Part shown: positions 25,620 through 33,380 of the stretch, in pieces | Layout of the letters: each line of letters opens with the position of its first letter | How positions within the stretch are numbered: position 1 is the first letter of the stretch | Source of the DNA: Thiomicrorhabdus xiamenensis | GTDB taxonomy: Bacteria; Pseudomonadota; Gammaproteobacteria; Thiomicrospirales; Thiomicrospiraceae | Reading direction: 5' to 3' | NCBI RefSeq assembly: GCF_013282625.1 | Contig: NZ_CP054020.1 | Coordinates: 1,798,001-1,862,000, forward strand | Length of the DNA stretch: 64,000 nt | Translations under genes and position numbers: made by a program | Notes under the pieces: generated by a model | Database searches by the model: none | The model's input: only the letters and a program-made list of their open reading frames with translations | What the model was told of the DNA's origin: nothing

Positions 25620-27062
25620 TTAATCGGTCACAACAGGCGTAACTTTAGCTGCGTCGAGTAAATAAACGGAGGGCAAGAGGTAAAATTGTCCGGAAAGCCG
25701 AGTCTCGACCTGACCGACAGAGGTATTGATTAACCAGTTTTGCTGATCAAACCGCTCTGAAAGGGTCAAAATCTCGATTGCCGCAGTACCTAAAGCATAA
25801 AAAATGCCAGTTTCTGCTTCCGGGCGGAAGTTGACTGATTGCTGATAAGCGTCATAAAGATAGGTGGGTAAAAACGCATAGGTTTTTTGCCATGAGGTTT
25901 GGTAAAGACTCAAGTCAGTCAGTTTCGGGGCTTGTGGTGAAAACCACAGATGGCGAGTATCGGAGAGCTGATAAAGATCCAGAAACGGAGAGACTTGAAC
26001 GGCATCTTTAGAAGGCAGCAGACTGACCACGACATCGAAATCCTTTCGTGATCGAGGCACATACTCGATCGAGCGGCGGATCTGCTTACGCAATACTGCC
26101 GCACGAGTTTTCGACTCGCGGATGCCCAAACCTTCTTCAATGCTATCATCCAGACTTTTCTCGACGATCTGGGTATCAAACGGAACAGGATTGGCAGATT
26201 GCGCATTCAGAACGGCAAACTCATCCACCAATCCCATCGCCTTATCGCCATCCTTCACCAACATCAGAGCGCCTCTGTGGAAGTTCTCATGAATGTGATT
26301 CACCAACTTTGACAATCCGCCGGATCGTCCCGGTGACAGCGACTTCTCATTGGAAAAATAATGCAGCGGCGCATCATTCAAGTAAAGTGTCGGGATTCCG
26401 GTCTGTAGATCGTGCCATGCCTCGATATTAAGCTTTTTCAGAGGCCCGATTATCAGATCGGGCTGATAATGCTTCAGCCGCTCCCACAGGGAAAACAAGC
26501 TGCCGTACTCTTCCGTGTCGAAACGTACCAACTGCCCTTTGTAGCCCAGACGCTGCAAAGCCTGCTCCATTCCTTGAAGAATTCGCGACCCGGCTCGTCG
26601 ATAGTCTCCGCTCATCGGTAACACCAGCGCAATCGTCGCATCCGGGTTTTGCAGATCAAATTCAAAAGAACTCCCCTGCAACCCCAAAAATTCAAATAGG
26701 CTTGGCATTCCTTTTTCACGTTTCAGATAGCGCTTTAGCTGCTCGACACGGGCTTCGTATATCGGCAAAACACCTGCGTTTTCCAGTTGCTCCACATACT
26801 GCCGTAATGATTTGATATCACCGTTTTTGATCGCCAATTCGGCCCGCAGGATAAGAATCTCTTGGTCAATCTGTTGCAGCTGGCTCTGCATCGCTTCTGG
26901 GCTTTGCTCTGCTTTCGCCTCATTGTGCTGCGACTTTTTCTCAGAGGAAGAATCGGAACCGAAACCGAACAGTTCTCCCAAACTAAAGGCAAAAGTTGCC
27001 GATGAGTAACTTAAACTCAAAGACAAGACCAGCAGCCAACTTTTACGCTTCAATTTCATCAT
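25620..27062 (-). CDS. LpoA-like periplasmic penicillin-binding protein activator
   Basis: 480 aa. Signal peptide (LLVLSLSLSYSSATFA), a Gln/Glu-rich helical N-terminal part (45-120), then a periplasmic-binding-protein fold starting ATIALVLPMSGDYRRAGSRILQGMEQAL near residue 142, as in the C-terminal domain of LpoA, the outer-membrane activator of PBP1A. Unlike LpoA there is no lipobox cysteine, so it would be soluble in the periplasm, and it is shorter than the roughly 600-700 aa enterobacterial protein. A branched-chain amino-acid binding protein without transporter is the alternative. It is 71 bp upstream of the acidic coiled-coil gene, on the same strand. Confidence 0.68.
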   Translation of the reverse strand: MMKLKRKSWLLVLSLSLSYSSATFAFSLGELFGFGSDSSSEKKSQHNEAKAEQSPEAMQSQLQQIDQEILILRAELAIKNGDIKSLRQYVEQLENAGVLPIYEARVEQLKRYLKREKGMPSLFEFLGLQGSSFEFDLQNPDATIALVLPMSGDYRRAGSRILQGMEQALQRLGYKGQLVRFDTEEYGSLFSLWERLKHYQPDLIIGPLKKLNIEAWHDLQTGIPTLYLNDAPLHYFSNEKSLSPGRSGGLSKLVNHIHENFHRGALMLVKDGDKAMGLVDEFAVLNAQSANPVPFDTQIVEKSLDDSIEEGLGIRESKTRAAVLRKQIRRSIEYVPRSRKDFDVVVSLLPSKDAVQVSPFLDLYQLSDTRHLWFSPQAPKLTDLSLYQTSWQKTYAFLPTYLYDAYQQSVNFRPEAETGIFYALGTAAIEILTLSERFDQQNWLINTSVGQVETRLSGQFYLLPSVYLLDAAKVTPVVTD

Positions 27063-27094
27063 CTTTCCAGCTCCGATACCTTATCCCAATGCAC

Positions 27095-29722
27095 TTAAGC
27101 TAAAGACTTGCTCGCAATTTCATATACATCTTTGGAAACATTATCTCGATCGAGGATACGCTGTAAAGCCGCACGCATCAACTTCTGACGCTCAGCATCG
27201 TAGCGTTTCCAGTGCGTGAAAGGCCCGAGCAATCGAGCGGCAATCTGTGGGTTTAACTCATCGACTTTGATAATCTGCTCAGCCACCATCTGATAGCCGG
27301 CTCCGTCCGCACGATGGAACCCGACCAGATTCAGACGCGCGAAAACGCCCAGAAGACTACGAACCCTGTTTGGATTCGTCAATGAGAAGTCCGGGTGCGA
27401 CAACAGGCTCTGTGCTTTTTCCAGCGCCGTCTCGTTTTGTGTTTCGGCTTGCATGGCAAACCATTTATCAATCACCAGATTATCCCCTCGCCATCTTTGG
27501 TAGAAATCCTGCAATGCCTGATCCGTTTGCGAATGACCTTGATGAAGCATGATTTTCATCGCTGCAAGCACATCGGTCATATTATGCTGAGCACGATACT
27601 GCTCAAACACGCGTTCCTGATGTTGCGCAAGACAACCAAGGTACGCCAGCGCAACATTTTTAAGCATACGCTCGGCTATCTGTCGTTTATCATAACGGTA
27701 TTCGGAATCATCCTGCATGCGTAAGTAGGTGTTGCGCCATTCATCCTGCAGCGCTTGCGCCAGGCCATTTTTAAGCCAATTATGCGCTTGGTGAATCGCA
27801 TCCACATCAACCTCTCGGTACTGCTCACCGATATAACCTAACTCAGGCAACGTCAGACTCATCGCTACCAGCGCCGGATCCAGAGAATGATCAAGCAACA
27901 GCTTCTCGGCAGTATCGACAAGCAACTGCGGAACAGCGTACTCTTCGACCGATTTCAAAGCCGCTACCTTGGCCTGTACCGTTCTTAACAACAAAGTCTG
28001 CATCGCCTCCCAACGGACAAAACTGTCTTCATCGGCAGAAGCCAGCAGCGCTAACTCCTGATCGCTGTAATCGTAACTCAGTTTCACCGGCGCAGAGAAC
28101 CCGCGCAAAAGCGACAATATGGGCTGAGTCTGCACGCCGTTAAAAACGAACTGCTGCTGCGCTTTCGTCATTTTCAAGACCGCATTGGTCTCACTGCGCA
28201 ATTCAACCGTCTGCAAATGGCTTTCAATCGGCTGCAGTTGCAAAGAATGACCTTCGGAATTCAACATCCCGAAACCGATCGGTATCAACAACGGCTTGAA
28301 ATCTTCTGTCTCGGGTAAACTCTGCTCGCAGTTCACCGTTAAAGTCTGCATCTGAGCATCATACTCACTCTCGATCTTCAGAACAGGCGTACCCGACTGG
28401 ACGTACCAGTTATGCATCTGCTGCAGATCCACACCGTTGGCATCCGCCATGGCGTTACGGAAATCTTGAACAGTGACCGCCTGACCATCATGACGCTCGA
28501 AATACAGATCCATACCTTTACGGAAACCGCCTTCACCAAGCAGCGTATGATACAAGCGAACTACTTCCGCTCCTTTTTCATACACCGTCATGGTATAGAA
28601 GTTATTCATTTCAATATAAGACTGCGGCTGGATCGGATGCGACATGGGTCCGGCATCTTCAGGAAACTGATTGGAGCGCAATCGCTTAACATCTTCAATT
28701 CGTTTGACCGCCGGGGAGAGCATATCCGCGGTAAACTCCTGATCACGGAAAACCGTCAAGCCCTCTTTCAAAGTCAACTGAAACCAATCGCGACAGGTGA
28801 CACGGTTTCCGGTCCAGTTATGAAAATATTCGTGGCCGATCACCGCTTCGATTCCCTCGTAATCGACGTCAGTTGCACTCTCCGGCTTGGCAAGAACAAA
28901 TTTGGAGTTAAAAACATTCAACCCCTTGTTCTCCATCGCGCCCATATTAAAATCGTCCACCGCGACAATCATATAGATATCCAAATCGTAGATCAGTCCG
29001 AAACGGCTCTCATCCCACGCCATAGAGCGCTTAAGCGATTCCATCGCATGCTCGCACTTATCGATATTGCGTGGTTCGACATAGATTTCCAAAGCAACAT
29101 CCCGCCCGTCTTGTGTACGGAAAGTATCGGAAATTTTTTCCAGATTACCGGCAACTAACGCAAACAGATAGCACGGTTTTTTGAAAGGATCCTGCCACAC
29201 TGCGTAATGTTGCCCGTTAGGTAAATCACCGGACTCGGTTAGATTACCGTTAGCCAAAAGGTAGCGATTTTGCGATTTATCGGCAACCACCTTGGTCGTA
29301 AAGACACTTAACACATCGGGACGATCAAAGAAGTATGTGATTTTCCTAAAGCCTTCCGCCTCGCACTGGGTGCAATAATTACCGCTCGTCCGATACAGAC
29401 CTTCCAATGCGGTATTTTTCTCCGGGTTAATCCGGGTCACAATTTCCAGTTCAAACTGTTCCTTATCGGTTGAAAGGCTCAGTCCGGTTTCTTCAACTCG
29501 ACATTGGGAGGTAACATCTTCGCCATCCAAATGCACCGAGAGTAAATCCAAACTCTCACCATCAAGCCACAGATCGCCAGCGCGCAAACGCCCTATCTGC
29601 ATACGATTGGTTACCTGCGTCGCTTCTGGCTGAAGCAGAAACTCAAGAAACACCGAATCAACGGTGAATGCAGGCGTTTGATAGTCTTTGAGATAATTTA
29701 CTTTCGGAGCACTCTTTGTCAT
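27095..29722 (-). CDS. pepN: Aminopeptidase N
   Basis: 875 aa from ATG 29720-29722 (MTKSAPKVNYLKDY), with AAGG upstream; the open frame runs 17 codons further, into the pal terminator. M1 family zinc metallopeptidase: GAMENKGLNVFN is the substrate exopeptidase motif and HEYFHNWTGNRVTCRDWFQL contains the HExxH zinc site with the distant Glu in LKEGLTVFRDQEF. It cleaves N-terminal residues from peptides in the cytoplasm. Length matches the monomeric gammaproteobacterial PepN. It lies downstream of pal but behind a strong terminator. Confidence 0.97.
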   Translation of the reverse strand: MTKSAPKVNYLKDYQTPAFTVDSVFLEFLLQPEATQVTNRMQIGRLRAGDLWLDGESLDLLSVHLDGEDVTSQCRVEETGLSLSTDKEQFELEIVTRINPEKNTALEGLYRTSGNYCTQCEAEGFRKITYFFDRPDVLSVFTTKVVADKSQNRYLLANGNLTESGDLPNGQHYAVWQDPFKKPCYLFALVAGNLEKISDTFRTQDGRDVALEIYVEPRNIDKCEHAMESLKRSMAWDESRFGLIYDLDIYMIVAVDDFNMGAMENKGLNVFNSKFVLAKPESATDVDYEGIEAVIGHEYFHNWTGNRVTCRDWFQLTLKEGLTVFRDQEFTADMLSPAVKRIEDVKRLRSNQFPEDAGPMSHPIQPQSYIEMNNFYTMTVYEKGAEVVRLYHTLLGEGGFRKGMDLYFERHDGQAVTVQDFRNAMADANGVDLQQMHNWYVQSGTPVLKIESEYDAQMQTLTVNCEQSLPETEDFKPLLIPIGFGMLNSEGHSLQLQPIESHLQTVELRSETNAVLKMTKAQQQFVFNGVQTQPILSLLRGFSAPVKLSYDYSDQELALLASADEDSFVRWEAMQTLLLRTVQAKVAALKSVEEYAVPQLLVDTAEKLLLDHSLDPALVAMSLTLPELGYIGEQYREVDVDAIHQAHNWLKNGLAQALQDEWRNTYLRMQDDSEYRYDKRQIAERMLKNVALAYLGCLAQHQERVFEQYRAQHNMTDVLAAMKIMLHQGHSQTDQALQDFYQRWRGDNLVIDKWFAMQAETQNETALEKAQSLLSHPDFSLTNPNRVRSLLGVFARLNLVGFHRADGAGYQMVAEQIIKVDELNPQIAARLLGPFTHWKRYDAERQKLMRAALQRILDRDNVSKDVYEIASKSLA

Positions 29723-29749
29723 AGAAAACCTTAAGAAAATGGAGTTACA

Positions 29750-29785
29750 AAAAAACCCCTCTTTTACAGTCAAAGAGGGGTTTTA
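29750..29785 (-). terminator. Terminator after pal
   Basis: 13 bp stem: AAAACCCCTCTTT (29752-29764) with AAAGAGGGGTTTT (29772-29784), loop of 7, T run on both strands. It ends the pal transcript on the minus strand, before pepN. Confidence 0.88.
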
Positions 29786-29821
29786 TTACAAGTTTGGCTG
29801 ATATTTTAGCGCGAAAACGAA

Positions 29822-30370
29822 TTAATAATTAAATTCCGCACGACGGTTTTTCGACCATGACGCTTCTGAATGGCCTTCGTCAACCGGCATATCTTCACCA
29901 AAGCTTATAACATTAATACGGTTTGCACTGACCCCTTCGGCCATAATCGCATTTTTAACCGACAAAGCACGGCGTTCACCAAGCGCAAGGTTATATTCAC
30001 GAGAACCACGCTCGTCACAGTGCCCTGCGATTGTCAGCTTGGCTTGTGGATTCTGACTCAAGTATTCAGCGTTCATTTTGATAATGTCATAATATTCGGT
30101 ACCAATGTCCGAACGGTCATATTCAAAATAAATCACTTTACCGCTCAATAGCGCCTTCATCTGTTCCGGCGTCAGTGCTTTTTTGCCTGCGTCAAGATCG
30201 GTTGCACCGCTCTGAGCGCCTTGATCGGCAGCACTTTGAGTTGTTGAAGCGGCACCATCAGCTTTAGGCTCACTGTATTGGTAATTATCGTTCACTTCCG
30301 GTGTGGCACTACAGCCGATCAAAGCTGAGCCCATCAAGGCCGTGGCAAAAAGTTTAGCGTATTTCTTCAT
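29822..30370 (-). CDS. pal: Peptidoglycan-associated lipoprotein Pal
   Basis: 182 aa. Signal peptide with lipobox LIGC (Cys20), a linker of about 50 residues, and an OmpA-like domain from about 80: VIYFEYDRSDI, LTIAGHCDERGSREYNLALGERRA (peptidoglycan meso-DAP binding) and VISFGEDMPV. It anchors the outer membrane to peptidoglycan in the Tol-Pal system. No tolB or ybgF gene is adjacent, which is unusual for gammaproteobacteria. A -10-like element TATAGT lies at 30437-30442 on the minus strand, and a perfect FNR box lies about 145 bp upstream of the start. Confidence 0.95.
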   Translation of the reverse strand: MKKYAKLFATALMGSALIGCSATPEVNDNYQYSEPKADGAASTTQSAADQGAQSGATDLDAGKKALTPEQMKALLSGKVIYFEYDRSDIGTEYYDIIKMNAEYLSQNPQAKLTIAGHCDERGSREYNLALGERRALSVKNAIMAEGVSANRINVISFGEDMPVDEGHSEASWSKNRRAEFNY

Positions 30371-30513
30371 TATTCAGAACCCCTTTAAAAATATAACGTT
30401 AACAGTTAACTATCCAGTGATTATCAGTTATTCGACACTATACCGCATTAAACTTTAAAAAATAAGCGTCTTAGCGCAAACAGCGCAACAGAAAAAAAGA
30501 CAGTTTTAACTAC

Positions 30514-30527
30514 TTGATATAAATCAA
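30514..30527. promoter_or_regulatory. FNR/ANR box
   Basis: TTGATATAAATCAA matches the FNR consensus TTGAT-N4-ATCAA exactly, and the palindrome extends by one pair (C...G). It lies about 145 bp before pal (minus) and about 330 bp past the fnr stop. With the site at -41.5 a plus-strand start near 30562 would be placed behind TAAAGA (30551); the pal -10 would put it near -90. The target is unknown. Confidence 0.7.
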
Positions 30528-30693
30528 GTTAATGCCGCAGAGCCTAGTCATAAAGAAAACTACAGGTAAAATTTATCTACCTATTTTGCTAAGATGGTTG
30601 AAAATTTAGAATTTGTGCTAGAGAAGCAAAGATACAAGCTGGAGATTAAAAATCATCCACAAGCATACTGACAAAAAAGACAAAAGTATCAGA

Positions 30694-30720
30694 CAAAAAA
30701 ATCCCGGCAGATTTGCCGGG
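30694..30720 (-). terminator. Terminator downstream of fnr
   Basis: CCCGGCAG-ATT-TGCCGGG hairpin (30703-30720), followed on the minus strand by a run of seven T (30694-30700). It ends transcripts coming from fnr, some 135 bp past its stop. Confidence 0.85.
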
Positions 30721-30733
30721 TAAGCGGGCTACA

Positions 30734-30880
30734 TTATGAAAAACCGTTGAGAAAACCTTTCAAACACTCAACGCCTTCACAATCCTTATTAGAACATAAA
30801 ACAGCCATGCTTTCTTGTTCTGAATCAACTTCAATTACCAAATGAAAAGCGGAATTACGCCGTTGCTTTGCATGAATCAC
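30734..30880 (-). CDS. Possible small Cys-containing protein after fnr
   Basis: From GTG at 30878-30880 (overlapping the end of fnr in another frame) the minus strand is open for 48 codons to TAA at 30734; TTG at 30841 and ATG at 30808 are alternative starts (35 or 24 codons). The translation reads as ordinary protein, e.g. AFHLVIEVDSEQESMAVLC, with three cysteines (the last in CEGVECLKG). It ends just before the fnr terminator, so it would share the fnr mRNA. No good ribosome site was seen for any start. It may be a real small protein, a remnant, or chance. Confidence 0.3.
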   Translation of the reverse strand: MIHAKQRRNSAFHLVIEVDSEQESMAVLCSNKDCEGVECLKGFLNGFS

Positions 30881-31601
30881 AGCTTGAGTGCACGCCGGCG
30901 ATATGCATCAGACGCTGCATATCATGAATCATGACTTCTTTCTTCTTCCAGGTAACGATATTTTCTGCATGAAATTTAGCGAGAATGCGAGATACCGTCT
31001 CTGGCGTTAATCCCAAATACACGGCCACATCACGATGCAGAATGCTTAATCTGAATTCATCACTGGCATAACCACGGTTACGGTAACGCTCGGACATATT
31101 CCAAACAAACTGAGCAACCCTTTGATCTGCATTGCGGCGAATCAAGAGTTCCGAATGCATTCGACCATCCAGAACTTCTTTACTGATTGCATTAAGCATC
31201 TGTTGGTTCAGATTCGGAATCGATTCAGTCAGTTCGGTGAATTTTTCAAAAGGAAGGGTACAAACACTGGTGGTATCAAGCGCGACAGCACTATATTGAT
31301 GCTGTTTACTGCCCAAAGCATCGATTCCGAGAACATCGCCCGGCAGGTAGAAGCCGTGTACAATCTCTTCACCGCTATCCGTGAACGAATAAAGCTTTAT
31401 CACTCCGGCTCGTATCGCAAACAGTGCGCTGAACTTATCACTGGCTTCAAAGAGATGCTGACCTTTCTTTAAAGGTGAGCGTCTGTCCACAATATCATCC
31501 AAACGATCTACGTCTTCGCGGCGCAAACCAGTAGGGAAACACACTTTTTGCAAACCGCAGTTTTTGCAGCTGACATTAAAGGCTGACTTAACTTCTTTCA
31601 T
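30855..31601 (-). CDS. fnr: FNR/ANR-type oxygen-sensing transcription regulator
   Basis: 248 aa CRP/FNR family. The [4Fe-4S] ligands are all present: Cys12, Cys15 and Cys21 in the N-terminal CKNCGLQKVC block and Cys114 in TTSVCTLP. The cyclic-nucleotide-like beta-roll covers about 40-150. The helix-turn-helix near 195-215 (DVAVYLGLTPETVSRILAKF) has the Glu-x-x-Ser-Arg contact residues that read TTGAT half sites. It controls genes at low oxygen from the cytoplasm. A sigma-70 promoter lies about 85-110 bp upstream. The short C-terminal tail adds two more cysteines (SCDSC), which is not usual. Confidence 0.95.
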   Translation of the reverse strand: MKEVKSAFNVSCKNCGLQKVCFPTGLRREDVDRLDDIVDRRSPLKKGQHLFEASDKFSALFAIRAGVIKLYSFTDSGEEIVHGFYLPGDVLGIDALGSKQHQYSAVALDTTSVCTLPFEKFTELTESIPNLNQQMLNAISKEVLDGRMHSELLIRRNADQRVAQFVWNMSERYRNRGYASDEFRLSILHRDVAVYLGLTPETVSRILAKFHAENIVTWKKKEVMIHDMQRLMHIAGVHSSCDSCKATA

Positions 31602-31625
31602 AGAACCGTCTACTTAATTGTCCTT

Positions 31626-31640
31626 AATCAAGTTTTGATT
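31626..31640. repeat. Palindrome AATCAA-N3-TTGATT upstream of fnr
   Basis: Perfect 6 bp inverted repeat with 3-base centre, about 25-39 bp before the fnr ATG and downstream of its promoter. The half sites face opposite to an FNR box, so it is probably another operator or chance. Confidence 0.35.
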
Positions 31641-31684
31641 GTATCCCTTTTAAAAATACGAATCACTAAAAAAATTATATGATT

Positions 31685-31713
31685 ATTCTATATACACATA
31701 AATACTTACTCAA
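31685..31713 (-). promoter_or_regulatory. Sigma-70 promoter of fnr
   Basis: Minus-strand -35 TTGAGT (31708-31713) and -10 TAGAAT (31685-31690) with 17-base spacing. Transcription would start near 31678, giving a leader of about 77 bases. Confidence 0.6.
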
Positions 31714-31839
31714 GACTTTATTCATAGTTCTTAAGGAATTTATATTATAAAAAGGTAATGTGACTATTTTTTAATCAGCAGTTTAACACCCTTGTAATTT
31801 CCTGCGTTTAAAGCACTTATTTCATAATTACTCACAAAG

Positions 31840-31858
31840 TTATCCACAGTTTCTGTGG
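31840..31858. promoter_or_regulatory. DnaA-box-like site in an inverted repeat
   Basis: TTATCCACA (31840-31848) matches the DnaA box consensus TTATNCACA. It overlaps a perfect inverted repeat CCACAG-TTT-CTGTGG (31844-31858). No dnaA, gidA or other origin gene is nearby, so this may be a DnaA-titration or regulatory site, or chance. Confidence 0.4.
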
Positions 31859-32132
31859 AAAAACACACAAGTCCCCCACCACCAGCCCATTTTCCGAACA
31901 CAAAAAACATTCCCTTTATTTTCAATAACTTATATAACAAAAATAAAACCTGTTTCGAGCCAATACTAAATAAAACACCTCCTTGTCAAGTCAATACAAA
32001 AATTTTATTCACTTTTATTTTTGTCAAGAGTTAAAAGATTTTTTTCAGGCAAAAATTCTCTCAAATGACGCTTATGTTAAAATTGGGCAAACAGTAACAT
32101 CGGATAAACTTTTTTAATAAAGGATTAAGGAA

Positions 32133-33332
32133 ATGGCAAAATTTCTGGCAATCGGGAATGCCGTACTGGATACAATTTTTACCGTTGAGCAACACCCTAA
32201 AGAGGATCAGGAGATCCGAGCCATTAGTCGAGAAAACAGAGTCGGCGGCAATGTAAACAACATGCTTTACGTCCTTAACCAACTCGGTCACGAAGCGGCA
32301 ATTTGCTCAACAAGCGCAACCGATACGGAATCAAAACAGCTCATCACAGGGATGCAGGAGCGCGGCATTGACTGCACACATATCCAAAAGTTTATTCAAG
32401 GCAGTACGCCAAACTCCATCGTGACTCTTAACGCCCATAATGGTAGCCGCACAATCGTCCACTATCGCGATCTGCCGGAAGTCAGCTTTGATTTTTTTGC
32501 CAAAATCGAAATCGAAGAGTATGACTGGATTCACTTTGAAGGACGCAATGTCGATAATCTGCAAGGAATGCTCAATATCAGTAAAACCTTCCTTGATAAT
32601 CAACCGATCTCAATGGAAGTAGAAAAACCGCGCGAAAATATTGAATCGCTTTTCCATCAAGCCAACCTGATTATCTTTTCGCATCACTATGCTGGAGCCA
32701 AAGGCTTCAACAACGGTGAAGAGTTGCTGAACGACATTGCCAAGTTGGCTCCAAACAGTCAGCTGGTCTGTACTTGGGGTGCCAAAGGTGTCTGGTATAA
32801 AGCGCTCAACGCGAAAGTCGAACACCTGCCGGCATTGCCGGTCAACCCGGTTGTCGATACCCTTGGCGCCGGGGATACATTTAATGCAGGTTTACTAAGT
32901 AAGCTATCCGAAGGCGCGTCCCTGTCCGAGGCATGCGAATTTGCCAACCATCTGGCCGCGCAGAAAATTCAGAAGATGGGACTGGATGATATCCTAAACG
33001 CCAAACCGGAAAACCAACCGATTGCCAATATTAAACAGCTGAGCAAAGCCAAAGCGACGGTGATCGACTTAAATAACCGCGGCGGCGTTATTCTCATTAA
33101 GCAGGATGAAGAAGTTCGCGCCTACGAAAATAATTGCCCGCATCAGAATGTGCCTCTTAACGAAGCCTACAAAATAGATGTAAACCCTTTTGATCAAACC
33201 ATGAAGTGTTCGGTACACGACGCCTTCTTTAAAATTGACGACGGCGAATGCGTAGAAGGCCCTTGCTGGGGGGAGCATCTAACGCCCGTCAGCATCCGCA
33301 TGGATGATCAAGGGGATATTTACTTGGTATAG
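32133..33332 (+). CDS. PfkB-family sugar kinase fused to a Rieske [2Fe-2S] domain
   Basis: 399 aa. Residues 1-290 form a ribokinase/PfkB kinase: AIGNAVLDTIFTVEQHP start, NRVGGNVNNMLYVLNQLG (sugar-binding Gly pair) and DTLGAGDTFNAG with catalytic Asp248. It resembles ketohexokinase-like members. After a linker, residues of about 305-399 form a Rieske ferredoxin-like domain with the cluster ligands Cys335/His337 (CPH) and Cys359/His362 (CSVH). A sugar kinase joined to a Rieske cluster is not a usual architecture; the cluster may sense redox or transfer electrons. Substrate unknown. The start has AAGGA upstream. It is a single-gene unit with its own terminator. Confidence 0.85.
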   Translation: MAKFLAIGNAVLDTIFTVEQHPKEDQEIRAISRENRVGGNVNNMLYVLNQLGHEAAICSTSATDTESKQLITGMQERGIDCTHIQKFIQGSTPNSIVTLNAHNGSRTIVHYRDLPEVSFDFFAKIEIEEYDWIHFEGRNVDNLQGMLNISKTFLDNQPISMEVEKPRENIESLFHQANLIIFSHHYAGAKGFNNGEELLNDIAKLAPNSQLVCTWGAKGVWYKALNAKVEHLPALPVNPVVDTLGAGDTFNAGLLSKLSEGASLSEACEFANHLAAQKIQKMGLDDILNAKPENQPIANIKQLSKAKATVIDLNNRGGVILIKQDEEVRAYENNCPHQNVPLNEAYKIDVNPFDQTMKCSVHDAFFKIDDGECVEGPCWGEHLTPVSIRMDDQGDIYLV

Positions 33333-33336
33333 AATT

Positions 33337-33368
33337 AAAAAAGGCTCACAATTGTGAGCCTTTTTTTA
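33337..33368. terminator. Bidirectional terminator between the kinase-Rieske gene and rlmB
   Basis: Perfect palindrome AAAAAAGGCTCAC-AATT-GTGAGCCTTTTTT, with T runs on both strands. It serves the plus-strand kinase gene and the minus-strand rlmB. Confidence 0.92.
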
Positions 33369-33380
33369 ACTTGGACATTT

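Larger units (their letters stand above)
30371..30854. other. Long intergenic region between fnr and pal
   Basis: 484 bp, AT-rich. It holds a perfect FNR box, a strong minus-strand terminator about 140 bp after fnr, and a possible small minus-strand frame between fnr and that terminator (separate entries). Nothing else supported was seen. Confidence 0.6.
31602..32132. other. Long AT-rich divergent intergenic region
   Basis: 531 bp between fnr (minus) and the kinase-Rieske gene (plus). It holds the fnr promoter, a short palindrome near fnr, a DnaA-box-like site inside an inverted repeat, and two TTGACA hexamers on the minus strand (near 31983 and 32024) without clear -10 partners. No credible gene was seen. 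Confidence 0.6.

Noticed and set aside
28412-29158. 248-codon plus-strand frame opposite pepN
   Set aside because: His/Ile-rich antisense shadow; pepN is unmistakable.
31626-31640. AATCAA-N3-TTGATT read as an FNR box
   Set aside because: Half sites point the wrong way and the spacing is 3, not 4.
31602-32132. Replication origin
   Set aside because: Only one DnaA box and no dnaA, dnaN, gidA or parAB genes nearby.
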